Positions 52,370-61,144 are shown, numbered from the stretch's first letter. The stretch is DNA of 64,000 nucleotides from CAWHQZ01 sp963831645 (GCA_963831645.1 CAWHQZ010000008.1:86833-150832), one strand, 5' to 3'. Translations and numbers: made by a program. The notes: generated by a model from the letters alone, not told the origin.

Positions 52370-54163
52370 ATGACCTCCCCGAAACGAAAACTGCGCTCCC
52401 GCGCCTGGTTCGACAATCCCGACAATCCCGACATGACGGCGCTCTACCTCGAGCGCTATCTCAACTACGGGCTCACGCGCGAGGAGTTGATGGGCGGCAG
52501 TCCGATCATCGGCATCGCGCAGACGGGTTCCGATCTCTCACCCTGCAATCGCCACCACCTCGAGTTGGCAAAACGGGTGCGCGACGGCATTCGGACGGCG
52601 GGCGGCATTTGCATCGAGTTTCCGGTGCACCCGATACAGGAGACCGGCAAGCGACCGACGGCGGCCCTCGACCGCAACCTGGCCTACCTCGGACTCGTCG
52701 AGATCCTTTACGGCTATCCGATCGACGGCGTGGTTCTGACGATCGGCTGCGACAAGACTACGCCCGCCTGCCTGATGGCGGCGGCAACGGTCAACCTCCC
52801 GGCCATCGCCCTGTCGGTCGGGCCGATGCTGAACGGCTGGCACAAGGGCGAGCGTACCGGCTCCGGCACCATCGTATGGAAGGCCCGCGAGGAGCTCGCC
52901 CAGGGAAAACTGGACTACGACGGTTTCATCGACCTCGTCGCCACCTCCGCGCCATCCACCGGCTTTTGCAACACCATGGGCACGGCGACGACCATGAATT
53001 CGCTCGCCGAGGCCCTGGGTATGCAGCTACCGGGCTCCGCTGCCATCCCCGCGCCTTACCGCGAACGCCAGCAGATGGCCTACGCCACCGGGCGGCGCAT
53101 CGTCGGGATGGTGGAGGAAGATCTCAAGCCCTCCGACATCATGACCCGCCAGGCCTTTGAGAACGCCATCGTCGTCAACTCCGCCATCGGCGGCTCAACC
53201 AACGCGCCAATCCACCTCAATGCCATCGCCCGGCACCTGGGTGTGGCGCTCGACAACGACGACTGGCAGCGAATCGGCCATGCCATTCCCCTGCTCGTGA
53301 ACCTGCAGCCGGCGGGCGAATACCTGGGCGAGGACTATCACCATGCCGGCGGTGTTCCCGCGGTGGTGGGCGAGCTCATGCGCGCGGGACTCCTGCCGCA
53401 CCCGAACGCCAGAACCGTCAACGGCCGCAGCATCGGCGAGAACTGTACCGGGGCCAGGATCATCTCACCCGACGTGATCCGTACCGTCGACCGGGCGCTG
53501 AAGCAGAAGGCCGGCTTCATCAATCTCAAGGGCAACCTGTTCGACAGCGCTATCATGAAGACGAGCGTGATTTCCGACGAGTTCCGCACCCGCTACCTGT
53601 CGGACCCGGCCGACCCCGAAGCCTTCGAGGGCCGCGCCATCGTGTTCGACGGCCCCGAGGACTACCATCGCCGCATCGACGACCCCAGGCTCGAGATCGA
53701 CGAGCGTTGCGTGCTCTTCATCCGCGGCACCGGACCGATCGGCTATCCGGGTGGGGCTGAGGTCGTCAACATGCGTCCCCCGGCCTATCTGCTCGAGCGG
53801 GGCGTGCACACCCTTCCCTGTATCGGCGACGGCCGCCAGTCGGGGACCTCCGGGTCGCCTTCCATCCTGAACGCATCCCCAGAAGCGGCGGCCGGCGGCG
53901 GCTTGGCCCTGCTTAACACCGGCGACAAGGTGCGCATCGATCTCGGCCGCGGCGAAGCGAACATCATGATCGACCAGAAGGAGCTGGAAGCAAGGCGCAA
54001 GGCGCTTTCCTCCGATGGCGGCTACAGGTTCCCGCCTCACCAGACGCCGTGGCAGGAGATTCAGCGTTCGATGGTCGATCAGTTCGACAAGGGAATGGTG
54101 CTGAAGCCGGCGGTCAAATACCGTGACGTGGCGCATGAATCGATGCCGCGCGACAATCACTGA
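52370..54163 (+). CDS. IlvD/Edd-family dehydratase, aldonate (arabonate/xylonate-like) type
   Basis: 597 residues from the ATG at 52370 behind GAGGAAACTG. The cluster-binding cysteines are in IGCDKTTPACLMAAA and STGFCNTMGTATTMNSLAE, with the third in the conserved GENCTG segment (RSIGENCTGARI). The substrate-binding end is GTSGSPSILNASPEAA. The MTSPKRKLRSRAWFDNPDNPDMTALYLERYLN opening is that of arabonate/xylonate-type sugar-acid dehydratases rather than of IlvD. It yields 2-keto-3-deoxy-aldonate, the presumed substrate of the divergent GguC/AraD1. Confidence 0.9.
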   Translation: MTSPKRKLRSRAWFDNPDNPDMTALYLERYLNYGLTREELMGGSPIIGIAQTGSDLSPCNRHHLELAKRVRDGIRTAGGICIEFPVHPIQETGKRPTAALDRNLAYLGLVEILYGYPIDGVVLTIGCDKTTPACLMAAATVNLPAIALSVGPMLNGWHKGERTGSGTIVWKAREELAQGKLDYDGFIDLVATSAPSTGFCNTMGTATTMNSLAEALGMQLPGSAAIPAPYRERQQMAYATGRRIVGMVEEDLKPSDIMTRQAFENAIVVNSAIGGSTNAPIHLNAIARHLGVALDNDDWQRIGHAIPLLVNLQPAGEYLGEDYHHAGGVPAVVGELMRAGLLPHPNARTVNGRSIGENCTGARIISPDVIRTVDRALKQKAGFINLKGNLFDSAIMKTSVISDEFRTRYLSDPADPEAFEGRAIVFDGPEDYHRRIDDPRLEIDERCVLFIRGTGPIGYPGGAEVVNMRPPAYLLERGVHTLPCIGDGRQSGTSGSPSILNASPEAAAGGGLALLNTGDKVRIDLGRGEANIMIDQKELEARRKALSSDGGYRFPPHQTPWQEIQRSMVDQFDKGMVLKPAVKYRDVAHESMPRDNH

Positions 54164-54639
54164 GGCAAACATCGTCTGTGTACGGATGAGTGTAGTCGGC
54201 TGCCCGATCGCGAAAGCGGGGTTAGCTCAGAGCGCCCTCTCCCCCCTTGCTCCCCTTGCGGGGGAGAGCTGGAGAGGGGGTCTTCCGCCAACGCACCCGC
54301 GATATCCGTCAGCACGCCTTCGATGTTGCCCATCACGTCGATGTTCTGGTAGCGCCGGATGCGGAAACCCTGCCGCTTGAACCAGTCTTCCCTTTGCCGA
54401 TCGGCGGCAATTTCCGCTGCCGTCGAAAGCGGCGCGCCATCGACCTCGATGACCAAGCGCCCGGCAAAGCACACGAAATCGCCGATGTAATGCCCAATCG
54501 GCACCTGGCGGCGAAAGGCAAAACCGTTGAAGCGATGACCGCGAAGCCTTGCCCACAGAAGTCGCTCAGCTTTGGTTATCTCGCGGCGAAGCTGTTTCGC
54601 TCGACCGCGCATTTGCTCGTTGATCAACCGATGCGGCAT
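54157..54639 (-). CDS. DUF559-family endonuclease-like protein with a repeat-encoded tail
   Basis: 160 residues. The Vsr-like DUF559 core spans residues 1-117: RAKQLRREITKAERLLWARLRGHRFNGFAFRRQVPIGHYIGDFVCFAGRLVIEVDGAP and GFRIRRYQNIDVMGNIEGVL, with the D-x-E-type residues (GDFVCF...IEVDG). The last 40 residues are translated from the left palindromic repeat (LSSSPPQGEQGGRGRS), so they are an accident of insertion. Function is not known; DUF559 is often near repeats and thought to be nuclease-related. Whether the native stop was at the repeat edge cannot be told. Confidence 0.85.
   Translation of the reverse strand: MPHRLINEQMRGRAKQLRREITKAERLLWARLRGHRFNGFAFRRQVPIGHYIGDFVCFAGRLVIEVDGAPLSTAAEIAADRQREDWFKRQGFRIRRYQNIDVMGNIEGVLTDIAGALAEDPLSSSPPQGEQGGRGRSELTPLSRSGSRLHSSVHRRCLPQ
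54235..54280. repeat. Left copy of palindromic repeat flanking the DUF559 gene
   Basis: Core CGGGGGAGAGCTGGAGAGGGGG (54259-54280). The last 22 bases are the exact reverse complement of 54680-54701. This C/G-rich CTCCCC...GGGGAG element is a common intergenic repeat in Hyphomicrobiales. Confidence 0.72.
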
Positions 54640-54679
54640 GGTGATGATCCTAAACGCCGACCAAAATGGTTTCCGTCGC

Positions 54680-54726
54680 CCCCCTCTCCAGCTCTCCCCC
54701 GCAAGGCCCGCAAGGGGGGAGAGAGC
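54680..54726. repeat. Right copy of palindromic repeat flanking the DUF559 gene
   Basis: Inverted partner of 54235-54280: CCCCCTCTCCAGCTCTCCCCCG, then GCAAGGCCCGCAAGGGGGGAGAG. The two copies differ only at the central loop. They bracket the DUF559 core at roughly equal distance from each end. Confidence 0.72.
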
Positions 54727-54729
54727 AAC

Positions 54730-55485
54730 CTACCCGCGTCCGATGAACGGCATCTTCGTCGCCATGACCGTCAGGAACTGGATGTTGGCCTCGAGCGGCA
54801 GCGAGGCCATGTGCACGACGGCATCGGCGACATGCGCCACGTTCATGGTGGGCTCGGGGGCGAGTGAGCCGTCGGCCTGCGGCACGCCGTCCTTCATGCG
54901 CGCGGTCATCTCGGTGGCGGCGTTGCCGATATCGATCTGCCCGCAGGCGATGTCGTATTTCCGGCCGTCGAGGGAGGTGGACCGGGTGAGACCGGTAATG
55001 GCGTGTTTGGCTGCGGTGTAGGGTGCGGAGTTGGGCCGTGGCACGTGCGCGGAAATCGAACCATTGTTGATGATGCGGCCGCCGCGCGGCTTCTGCTCCT
55101 TCATCAGACGGAAAGCGGCCTGCGTGCACAGGAACGCTCCCGTAAGGTTGACGTCGATCACCTTTTTCCAGTCCTCGTAGGCCACCTCCTCGATGCTCGC
55201 TCCGAGCGCCGATACCCCGGCATTGTTGAACAGGACGTCCAGTCGGCCGAATTCGCGTCTCGTCGCTTCGAACAGCGTCGCCACCGAATGCGGATCGGCG
55301 ACATCGGCGGCAATCGCCAGCGCGCGGCCATCGTCGTCGGCGATCTCGTCGGCCACCTCCTCCAGCATTTCCTTGCGACGGCCCGCCAGCACGACGGCGA
55401 AGTGATGACGGGCGAGTGCCACGGCCGCCGCCCTGCCGATGCCGGTACCGGCGCCCGTGACCATCGCTATCCTGATTGCGTTCAT
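54730..55485 (-). CDS. SDR-family oxidoreductase
   Basis: 251 residues: MVTGAGTGIGRAAAVALARHHFAVVLAGRRKEMLEEV (Arg-Arg suggests NADPH), VLFNNAGVSALGASIEEVAYEDWKKVIDVNLTG, INNGSISAHVPRPNSAPYTAAKHAITGLTRSTSLDG, and a family-specific C-terminus ANIQFLTVMATKMPFIGRG instead of the usual VDGG. The start is the ATG at 55485; the longer open frame upstream is antisense shadow of the next gene. The next gene ends two bases away, so both form one transcription unit. Substrate unknown. Confidence 0.88.
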   Translation of the reverse strand: MNAIRIAMVTGAGTGIGRAAAVALARHHFAVVLAGRRKEMLEEVADEIADDDGRALAIAADVADPHSVATLFEATRREFGRLDVLFNNAGVSALGASIEEVAYEDWKKVIDVNLTGAFLCTQAAFRLMKEQKPRGGRIINNGSISAHVPRPNSAPYTAAKHAITGLTRSTSLDGRKYDIACGQIDIGNAATEMTARMKDGVPQADGSLAPEPTMNVAHVADAVVHMASLPLEANIQFLTVMATKMPFIGRG

Positions 55486-55487
55486 GC

Positions 55488-56435
55488 CTATTCGCCGATC
55501 TCCCGCTGGGCCTGGCGTTTGTGGGCGGCCAGCGCCATCAGCCGGCGATCGCGCCAGCGCAGCCGTTCCTGCATTGAATTCTTCGGCATCTGCCGCCGCC
55601 GCTCCTGCTCCACCAGGTCGAGCACCGGCCCCGCCCAGTCCACCCGGCGCTGCATCTGCGGGAACAGGCGTTCGTAGATGTTCTGATAGCGCTCGACGTA
55701 GTCGCGCACGCCACCCGGCGCGTTGAGATCGATGGTCTCGAAGGGACCCATGAACGACCAGCGCGGCGCAAGCCCTTCGCGGATGCCGAGGTCGACGTCC
55801 TCCACACTGGCGAAACCGTCGGCGACGAGCCGGAACGCCTCCTCCAGCACCGCTCCCTGCATCCGGTTCATGATGAACCCGTCGATTTCCCGCTTCATCA
55901 CCAGCGGAATTTGCCCCACGGACTGCATGAACGTACGAGTGCACTCTACCGTCTCAGGCGATGTCCAGGGGGAAGGGACGATTTCGACCGCGCGGATCAG
56001 ATAGGGCGGATTGATCGGGTGCACGACCAGGCACCGATGGCGGCCGGCAAGGCCGTCGGTGAAACGCGATGGCAGAAGAGCCGAGGTAGAGCTCGCCACC
56101 ACGGCATCCGGGAGGGCGAGGCTGTCTAGCTCGGCGAAGACGGCGCGTTTCGTCGCCAGCTCTTCGGGAGTATTTTCTTGAATGTGGTGCGCGCCGGCGA
56201 CGGCCTCGGCGAGATCGTCCGCGGCCCGGATACGCGACAGCACGGCGCTCGGCGTCTCTCCGTTCAGGAGATCATAGCGCTCCAGGTCGCCGGCGATCCC
56301 GGCGATGAATTGCAGCGCCTTGGCAGTCTGTCCGTCCTCCGCGTCCCACAGCGCCACATCGCAGCCGGCGCGCGCGAAACTCAACGCCCACGCGCGACCT
56401 ATGAATCCGCACCCGATGACAGCCGTTTTGTCCAT
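55488..56435 (-). CDS. 3-hydroxyacyl-CoA dehydrogenase-fold protein, L-gulonate 3-dehydrogenase/CRYL1-like
   Basis: 315 residues. AVIGCGFIGRAWALSFARAGCDVALWD (NAD loop), HIQENTPEELATKRAVFAELD, VVASSTSALLPS, VVHPINPPYLIRAVEIVPSPWT, GFIMNRMQGAVLEEAFRLVADGFASVEDVDLGIREGLAPRW. These are the lambda-crystallin/gulonate dehydrogenase landmarks, with H and E of the catalytic pair in HP and EIV. The start MDKTAVIG at 56435 (a GTG at 56456 is possible). It would oxidise a hydroxy-acid at C3. Confidence 0.85.
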   Translation of the reverse strand: MDKTAVIGCGFIGRAWALSFARAGCDVALWDAEDGQTAKALQFIAGIAGDLERYDLLNGETPSAVLSRIRAADDLAEAVAGAHHIQENTPEELATKRAVFAELDSLALPDAVVASSTSALLPSRFTDGLAGRHRCLVVHPINPPYLIRAVEIVPSPWTSPETVECTRTFMQSVGQIPLVMKREIDGFIMNRMQGAVLEEAFRLVADGFASVEDVDLGIREGLAPRWSFMGPFETIDLNAPGGVRDYVERYQNIYERLFPQMQRRVDWAGPVLDLVEQERRRQMPKNSMQERLRWRDRRLMALAAHKRQAQREIGE

Positions 56436-56515
56436 GATCGAAGCCCGCCAGCGCACGCTTTATCGAGCAGGCTGCAAATTGACAAGGCCAGGTTCCGGGC
56501 CGATGTTTTGCCGGC

Positions 56516-57196
56516 ATGACGACAGGTCCTATCCTGGTGACCGGTTTCGAGCCCTATGGCGGACGAGGGCTCAATCCCGCCCACGAGGCGATGAAGGCGG
56601 TCGACGGCCTGCAGATCGATGACGTCAAGGTCGTGGGGCGGGGATTGCCGGTCGCGATCGCCTCCATCGTGCCGCGGATCGAGGCGCTGTTTGACGAGCT
56701 TCGGCCCGCGGCGATGATCGGACTTGGACTCTGGCCCGGCGAGCCCGCGATCCGCATCGAGCGCGTCGGCATCAACCTCGCCGACTTCGAGATTGCCGAC
56801 AATGAGGGCACGCTGGCGCGCGACGATGCCGTCGTGCGCCAGGGGATCAATGCGCGTTTCACGACATTGCCCGTGCGCGAGATCGAGACGGCCCTGCTCG
56901 CCGCGAACATTCCGGTGCGATTGTCGGCAACGGCAGGGACGTTTCTGTGCAACGCCTGCCTCTACAGCCTGCTCGAAGTGGCCGAGCATCACCCGCCGCC
57001 CGTACCGTGCGGTTTCATTCATGTGCCCTACGCGCCCGAGCAGGTGGCCGACATGCTCAAACGGTTGCGCCGCCAGAAGCAGCTCGAGGTGCACCAGCGC
57101 GCCGATCTCGCCTCCATGGAGCTTTCGCGGATCGTCGAGGCCGTCACGATCGCGCTCCGTGTCGTGGCGGGCAGCCTCGGTCGCCACCGTGGATGA
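56516..57196 (+). CDS. pcp: Pyroglutamyl-peptidase I (C15)
   Basis: 226 residues with the C15 layout: ILVTGFEPYGGRGLNPAHEAM at the start, IRIERVGIN holding the catalytic Glu, ATAGTFLCNACLYSLLE holding the nucleophile Cys, and GFIHVPYAPEQVADM holding the His. It removes N-terminal pyroglutamate from peptides, releasing 5-oxoproline. The fused 5-oxoprolinase at 20.2 kb would consume that product. The stop is 3 bases from the convergent permease stop. Confidence 0.92.
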   Translation: MTTGPILVTGFEPYGGRGLNPAHEAMKAVDGLQIDDVKVVGRGLPVAIASIVPRIEALFDELRPAAMIGLGLWPGEPAIRIERVGINLADFEIADNEGTLARDDAVVRQGINARFTTLPVREIETALLAANIPVRLSATAGTFLCNACLYSLLEVAEHHPPPVPCGFIHVPYAPEQVADMLKRLRRQKQLEVHQRADLASMELSRIVEAVTIALRVVAGSLGRHRG

Positions 57197-57199
57197 TGT

Positions 57200-57982
57200 C
57201 TACGCGCACTTCCCTTTGTCCGCCGCTCTCGTGACCGCGACATAGGCGATTGCGAAGCCGGCGGTCGCCAGGATTACGAGGCCCATCAGGGCGTGCAGCA
57301 CCGGCGACAACCCGACCTGCTTGTAGGTCGACCAGATGTAGGTCGGAACCGTATTGAAGCGGCCCTGAACCACGCTCGTGCGCACCGTTTCGTTGATCGA
57401 TATGATCAGCGAGAAACTCGCCGCTCCGAAGATGCCGGGGGCGATGAGCGGCAGCTCGATGTCGCGGAACGCTTGCCAGCGCCCCGCCCCGCTCATGTAT
57501 GCCGCTTCGAGATAGACGGGATCGAAAGTCGACATCACGGTCAGGATGATCAGGGTCGCGAACGGCAGGGCCCACAACATGTGCACGATGACGATCGTCG
57601 GCAGGGAAGGCGGCATGCCGATGAGACGGAACAGAAACCCCGTCGCCAGTCCCATGCTGATGCCGGGGATGAACAGCGGCAGCAGCATGGCGAGCAGAAT
57701 CACGCGCGGGATACCGAGTTCGCGGATCGACTGCGCCGCGAGGAGCGCCAGCAACGGCGTCAGCACCGCCACGAGGGCGGCGACGACGGCCGTCGTGCGC
57801 AGCGCACCGATGATCAGCGGGGTGCGCAGCAACTCGCCGTACCAGGCCAGCGTCCATTGGCCGCCGCCCTCGCTCCCGAGCGAAAGCAGCAGTGGCGGAA
57901 CGAGCGGCACGTAAAGAAACACCAGGGTGGCGGCGACGACGGCCCACATCCAGATGGCTCCGCGCGCTGCAGCGTGCCGCAT
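57200..57982 (-). CDS. ABC transporter permease, PotC-like
   Basis: 260 residues: AIWMWAVVAATLVFLYVPLVPPLLLSLG, TPLIIGALRTTAVVAALVAVLTPLLALLAA, PRVILLAMLLPLFIPGISMGLATGFLF, the EAA loop TFDPVYLEAAYMSGAGRWQAFRDIELPLIAPGIFG, SFSLIISINETVRTSVVQG. It is the second permease of the importer; start overlaps the first permease's stop as TGATG. The start has GGAGATCGTG upstream. Confidence 0.9.
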   Translation of the reverse strand: MRHAAARGAIWMWAVVAATLVFLYVPLVPPLLLSLGSEGGGQWTLAWYGELLRTPLIIGALRTTAVVAALVAVLTPLLALLAAQSIRELGIPRVILLAMLLPLFIPGISMGLATGFLFRLIGMPPSLPTIVIVHMLWALPFATLIILTVMSTFDPVYLEAAYMSGAGRWQAFRDIELPLIAPGIFGAASFSLIISINETVRTSVVQGRFNTVPTYIWSTYKQVGLSPVLHALMGLVILATAGFAIAYVAVTRAADKGKCA

Positions 57983-58854
57983 CACGATCTCCACTCGATG
58001 ATCTTGCCGAGAAAAGTCCGCATATCGAACAGCAGGTACCATCCCAGCATCAGGACGAGCATGAGGGCGATGACGATGCTCGAAAGCGCGGCGGCAAGCG
58101 GATAGTTGAGGACGTCGAGGCTGCCGGTGATGGTGTTGCCGACGAGCTCATAGCCCACACCGCCCATGATGATGGGCACTGCGCTCTCGCCGAAGCAGCC
58201 GACAAAACCGAAGATGACGGCGGCGAAAATCCCGGGCGCCGACAGGGGCAGCGTGATGCGAAGGAACGTGGTGGCCGATTTCGCCCCCAGAAGCGCGCTC
58301 GCTTCCAGGAACTGCCGCTCGATCCCGGCGATCGCCAGCACGAGCGGGAAGATCATGAACGGCATGTACGACGAAACCAGTCCGACGAATACGGCAAAGT
58401 CGCTGTACAGCAGCCAGTCGATGGGCGCCTCGATGAGGCCGGCCGCGATCAGCGCCGAATTGATGGCGCCGGTGCGCCCCAGGAAACCGGTCCAGGCGAC
58501 GTTGCGCACGATATAGTTGATGAGAAACGGCATGGTGAACAGAAGCAGCACCAGCCGCGCCGATCGCGGTTCTGCCTTGCGCGCCAGGAAGTAGGCGATC
58601 GGGTAGGCAATCGCCAGCGACAGCAGCGTGGCTTCGACCGCTACGAGAAGGCTGCGCTTGAGGACGACAAAACGCGCGCCTTCGATGATGGCAACGTAGG
58701 CGGAGAAGGAAAACGCGGGTTCGAACCTGAGCCCCGTCCGCTCCCAGAAGCTGATGACGATCGTCAGGCCGAGCGGAACGACCAGGAAGGCGGTAACGAA
58801 CAGGACCGGCAGCCAGAGAAGAGCTTGTCGCGCCCAATGCCGCCAGGATCGCAT
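57982..58854 (-). CDS. ABC transporter permease, PotB-like
   Basis: 290 residues from ATG 58854 with GGGAGGG upstream (longer frame to 58977 rejected: it overlaps the binding-protein gene). WLPVLFVTAFLVVPLGLTIVISFWE, LLSLAIAYPIAYFLARK, LVLLLFTMPFLINYIVRNVAW, EAA loop IERQFLEASALLGAKSATTFLRITLPLSAPGIFA, FGESAVPIIMGGVGYELVGNTITG. It forms the channel with the following permease. Confidence 0.9.
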   Translation of the reverse strand: MRSWRHWARQALLWLPVLFVTAFLVVPLGLTIVISFWERTGLRFEPAFSFSAYVAIIEGARFVVLKRSLLVAVEATLLSLAIAYPIAYFLARKAEPRSARLVLLLFTMPFLINYIVRNVAWTGFLGRTGAINSALIAAGLIEAPIDWLLYSDFAVFVGLVSSYMPFMIFPLVLAIAGIERQFLEASALLGAKSATTFLRITLPLSAPGIFAAVIFGFVGCFGESAVPIIMGGVGYELVGNTITGSLDVLNYPLAAALSSIVIALMLVLMLGWYLLFDMRTFLGKIIEWRS

Positions 58855-58879
58855 GCCCTCCCGTCCGGGAACGAACTCC

Positions 58880-60043
58880 TCAGGCTGCTTTGAAGCGCGC
58901 CCATTCCGCTTCGTAGAACTCGACCTCCGTCGGCCAGCGGTTCTGCCAGGTGCCTCCCTGCTGGAACTTGCGGGCAACGTTCTGCGTGATCTTGCCGACC
59001 TTGTCTGCTTCCTCGGCCGGAAACTCCGCCGGATTCGCTTTGGCGTAATCGGCAGCCTGCGAGTTGGTCATGTATCCCCGCATATTGGTGATCGTGGCGC
59101 CGTACCAGCCGCCGAGCATGAAGTCCAGAAGCGCGTAAGCCGCTTTGGTCTGTTCCTCGGAGCGATTGGGGTTTTTCACGAGATAGGCCGCCATGGCCCA
59201 CAGCAGGTAACCTTCCTTGGGATCGGCGTATACGGCATCGACTCCCTTCGATTTGGCCACGAACACCATCGGCTCCCAGCAATCGATCACGTATACCTCC
59301 TTGCTGGTAATTAGGTTCACGGCCTGCTCGAAGCTGTTCCAGATGACACGGAACTGGCCCTTTTTCTTGTGCTCGATCAGGAAGTCGATGACGCTCCTGA
59401 ATTCGTCCTTGGTCATGTCGTCGGGGTTGCCGATGTTGGCCAGTCCCGCCTTCTTAAGGTAGAGCGCGGTTTTTTGCCCGGCTGTCGTGTAGTTGTCCTC
59501 GAGCGCCACATAGCCTTTCCACTTCGGATCGAACAATGCGGCATAGGAATCAAGCGGGCCTGTCTTTTCCGGCAGGAAGGCAAAAGAGTCGCCCTGCAGG
59601 ACGGTCGGCACCCCATAAATCTTGTCGTTGTAACCGATGAACTGGAATCCGGGTTTGCCCTTGCCCAGGAACTCCTCGAGATAGGAATTCTTGCTCCAGT
59701 TCGGAAGGCGCGTCGTATCGATCGGCTCGATCAGATCGTTTTCGACCAGCGGCTTCTGCATGCCCCCGACGATGTTGATGATGTCATAGGTGCCCTGGCC
59801 GCCGCTGGCCACCAGCACGTTGAGTACCGCCGATGGCGCGTTGCCGATCGAAACCAGGTTGACGTTCCAGCCGCTCGCGGCAGTGAACCTCGACCAGTCG
59901 CCGCCGGGATCGCCCACTCCGATATCGGCGAAATTCAAAGTGCCGGCAGCGCTGGCGCCGCGTGCTGTGAGAGTACCGGCGGCGGCTACGATGAGGGCCA
60001 GCTGCAAGGCTTCACGGCGCGTCATGGAATTCAGGATTGCCAT
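58880..60043 (-). CDS. ABC transporter substrate-binding protein, Pot-type, Tat-like leader
   Basis: 387 residues from ATG 60043 (GGAGGATGCG upstream). Leader MTRREALQLALIVAAAGTLTARGASA is Tat-like (T-R-R). Mature part GTLNFADIGVGDPGGDWSRFTAASGWNVNLVSIGN, YDIINIVGGMQKPLVENDLIEPID, FQFIGYNDKIYGVPTVLQGDSFAF, WKGYVALEDNYTTAGQKTALYLKKAG. It starts a binding protein-permease-permease operon. No ATPase gene belongs to this operon: after the second permease comes pcp on the opposite strand. Confidence 0.88.
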   Translation of the reverse strand: MAILNSMTRREALQLALIVAAAGTLTARGASAAGTLNFADIGVGDPGGDWSRFTAASGWNVNLVSIGNAPSAVLNVLVASGGQGTYDIINIVGGMQKPLVENDLIEPIDTTRLPNWSKNSYLEEFLGKGKPGFQFIGYNDKIYGVPTVLQGDSFAFLPEKTGPLDSYAALFDPKWKGYVALEDNYTTAGQKTALYLKKAGLANIGNPDDMTKDEFRSVIDFLIEHKKKGQFRVIWNSFEQAVNLITSKEVYVIDCWEPMVFVAKSKGVDAVYADPKEGYLLWAMAAYLVKNPNRSEEQTKAAYALLDFMLGGWYGATITNMRGYMTNSQAADYAKANPAEFPAEEADKVGKITQNVARKFQQGGTWQNRWPTEVEFYEAEWARFKAA

Positions 60044-60101
60044 CGCATCCTCCCGGTCGTTGCAGATCCTCAGACAGTTGACTGCCGGCGCCTGCCGCCT
60101 G

Positions 60102-61091
60102 TCAATGGCCGATGCGTCCGCCCAATTCATCCTCGATATGGATGCGGATGATTTCATCAAACGAGGATTCGGCTCTGAAGCCCAGCTTCAGCGCCCGGCG
60201 GGCATCGAAAGCGCGCGGCCAGCCCGCCACGATCCTCGCGACCACGGGATCGGGCACCGGCCGGATGCGTTTCACCGCAGCGTCCCCGGCGACGCGGCGC
60301 AGCGCCTCGATCTGTTCGCCGACCGTTGCGGACAGGCCCGGCATCGTGAGATTGCGTCGGTTGCCTAGCGGCGCCGTATCCATGCCTGCCGCGTGCAACA
60401 GGAAGGCCACTGCCGCGCGCGGGCTCGCATGCCAGTGGCGCACGTCCTCGCCGACCGGCAACACCGCCTCCTTTCCAGCCAGCGGCTCACGAAGAATGCC
60501 GGAAAAGAACCCCGAAGCCGCCTTGTTGGGCGCGCCCGGCCGCACGCAGATGGTGGGCAGCCTGAGGCCGATGCCGTCAATGAATCCCCGGCGCGAGTAG
60601 TCTGACAGCAGCAGCTCGCAGATGGCCTTCTGGGTGCCGTAGGAAGTGAGCGGCGCAGTCAGGAACTCGTCATGGATCGCGTCGGGAAACGGCGCTCCGA
60701 ACACCGCGATGGAGGAGGCGAACACCAGGCGCGGACGCCAGCTGTGATCGGGACTCCTCCTCCGGATCGCCTCGAACAGGTTGCGGGTGCCGTCGAGGTT
60801 TACCCGGTAACCCTTCTCGAAGTTGGCTTCCGCTTCGCCCGACACGATCGCCGCCAGATGGAAAATGATATCCGGTTTCCGGGAAACCAACCGCGCTGCT
60901 TGCCCGTACTGCGCAAGGTCGGCGCCGATCCGACTCAACTCGCCTGCGAAGCCTTCCACTCCTTCGGGCCTGACGATATCGGCAAGCGTCAGCTTCTCGA
61001 TGTCGAAATCGGCAATCTCGTTGGTGCGGGCCAAATGCTGCGTCAGCTTGCGGCCGATCATTCCCGCCGCGCCGATGATCAGGATGTGCAT
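60102..61091 (-). CDS. denD: D-erythronate dehydrogenase-like NAD-dependent epimerase/dehydratase
   Basis: 329 residues: MHILIIGAAGMIGRKLTQHLAR, FHLAAIVSGEAEANFEKGYRVNLDGTRNLFEAI, LVFASSIAVFGAPFPDAIHDEF, YGTQKAICELLLSDYSRRGFIDGIGLRLPTICVRPGAPNKAASGFFSGILREPL. These match DenD, which oxidises D-erythronate to 2-oxo-erythronate (tetronate route). The start MHI at 61091 was chosen over 61148. It stands 58 bases ahead of the binding-protein gene, so the importer may carry tetronates. Confidence 0.85.
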   Translation of the reverse strand: MHILIIGAAGMIGRKLTQHLARTNEIADFDIEKLTLADIVRPEGVEGFAGELSRIGADLAQYGQAARLVSRKPDIIFHLAAIVSGEAEANFEKGYRVNLDGTRNLFEAIRRRSPDHSWRPRLVFASSIAVFGAPFPDAIHDEFLTAPLTSYGTQKAICELLLSDYSRRGFIDGIGLRLPTICVRPGAPNKAASGFFSGILREPLAGKEAVLPVGEDVRHWHASPRAAVAFLLHAAGMDTAPLGNRRNLTMPGLSATVGEQIEALRRVAGDAAVKRIRPVPDPVVARIVAGWPRAFDARRALKLGFRAESSFDEIIRIHIEDELGGRIGH

Positions 61092-61144
61092 GGCCGCTAC
61101 TGTTCCAGCCTGCGCGAACCTTTGCAACGGCCCTTCATCTGTCC

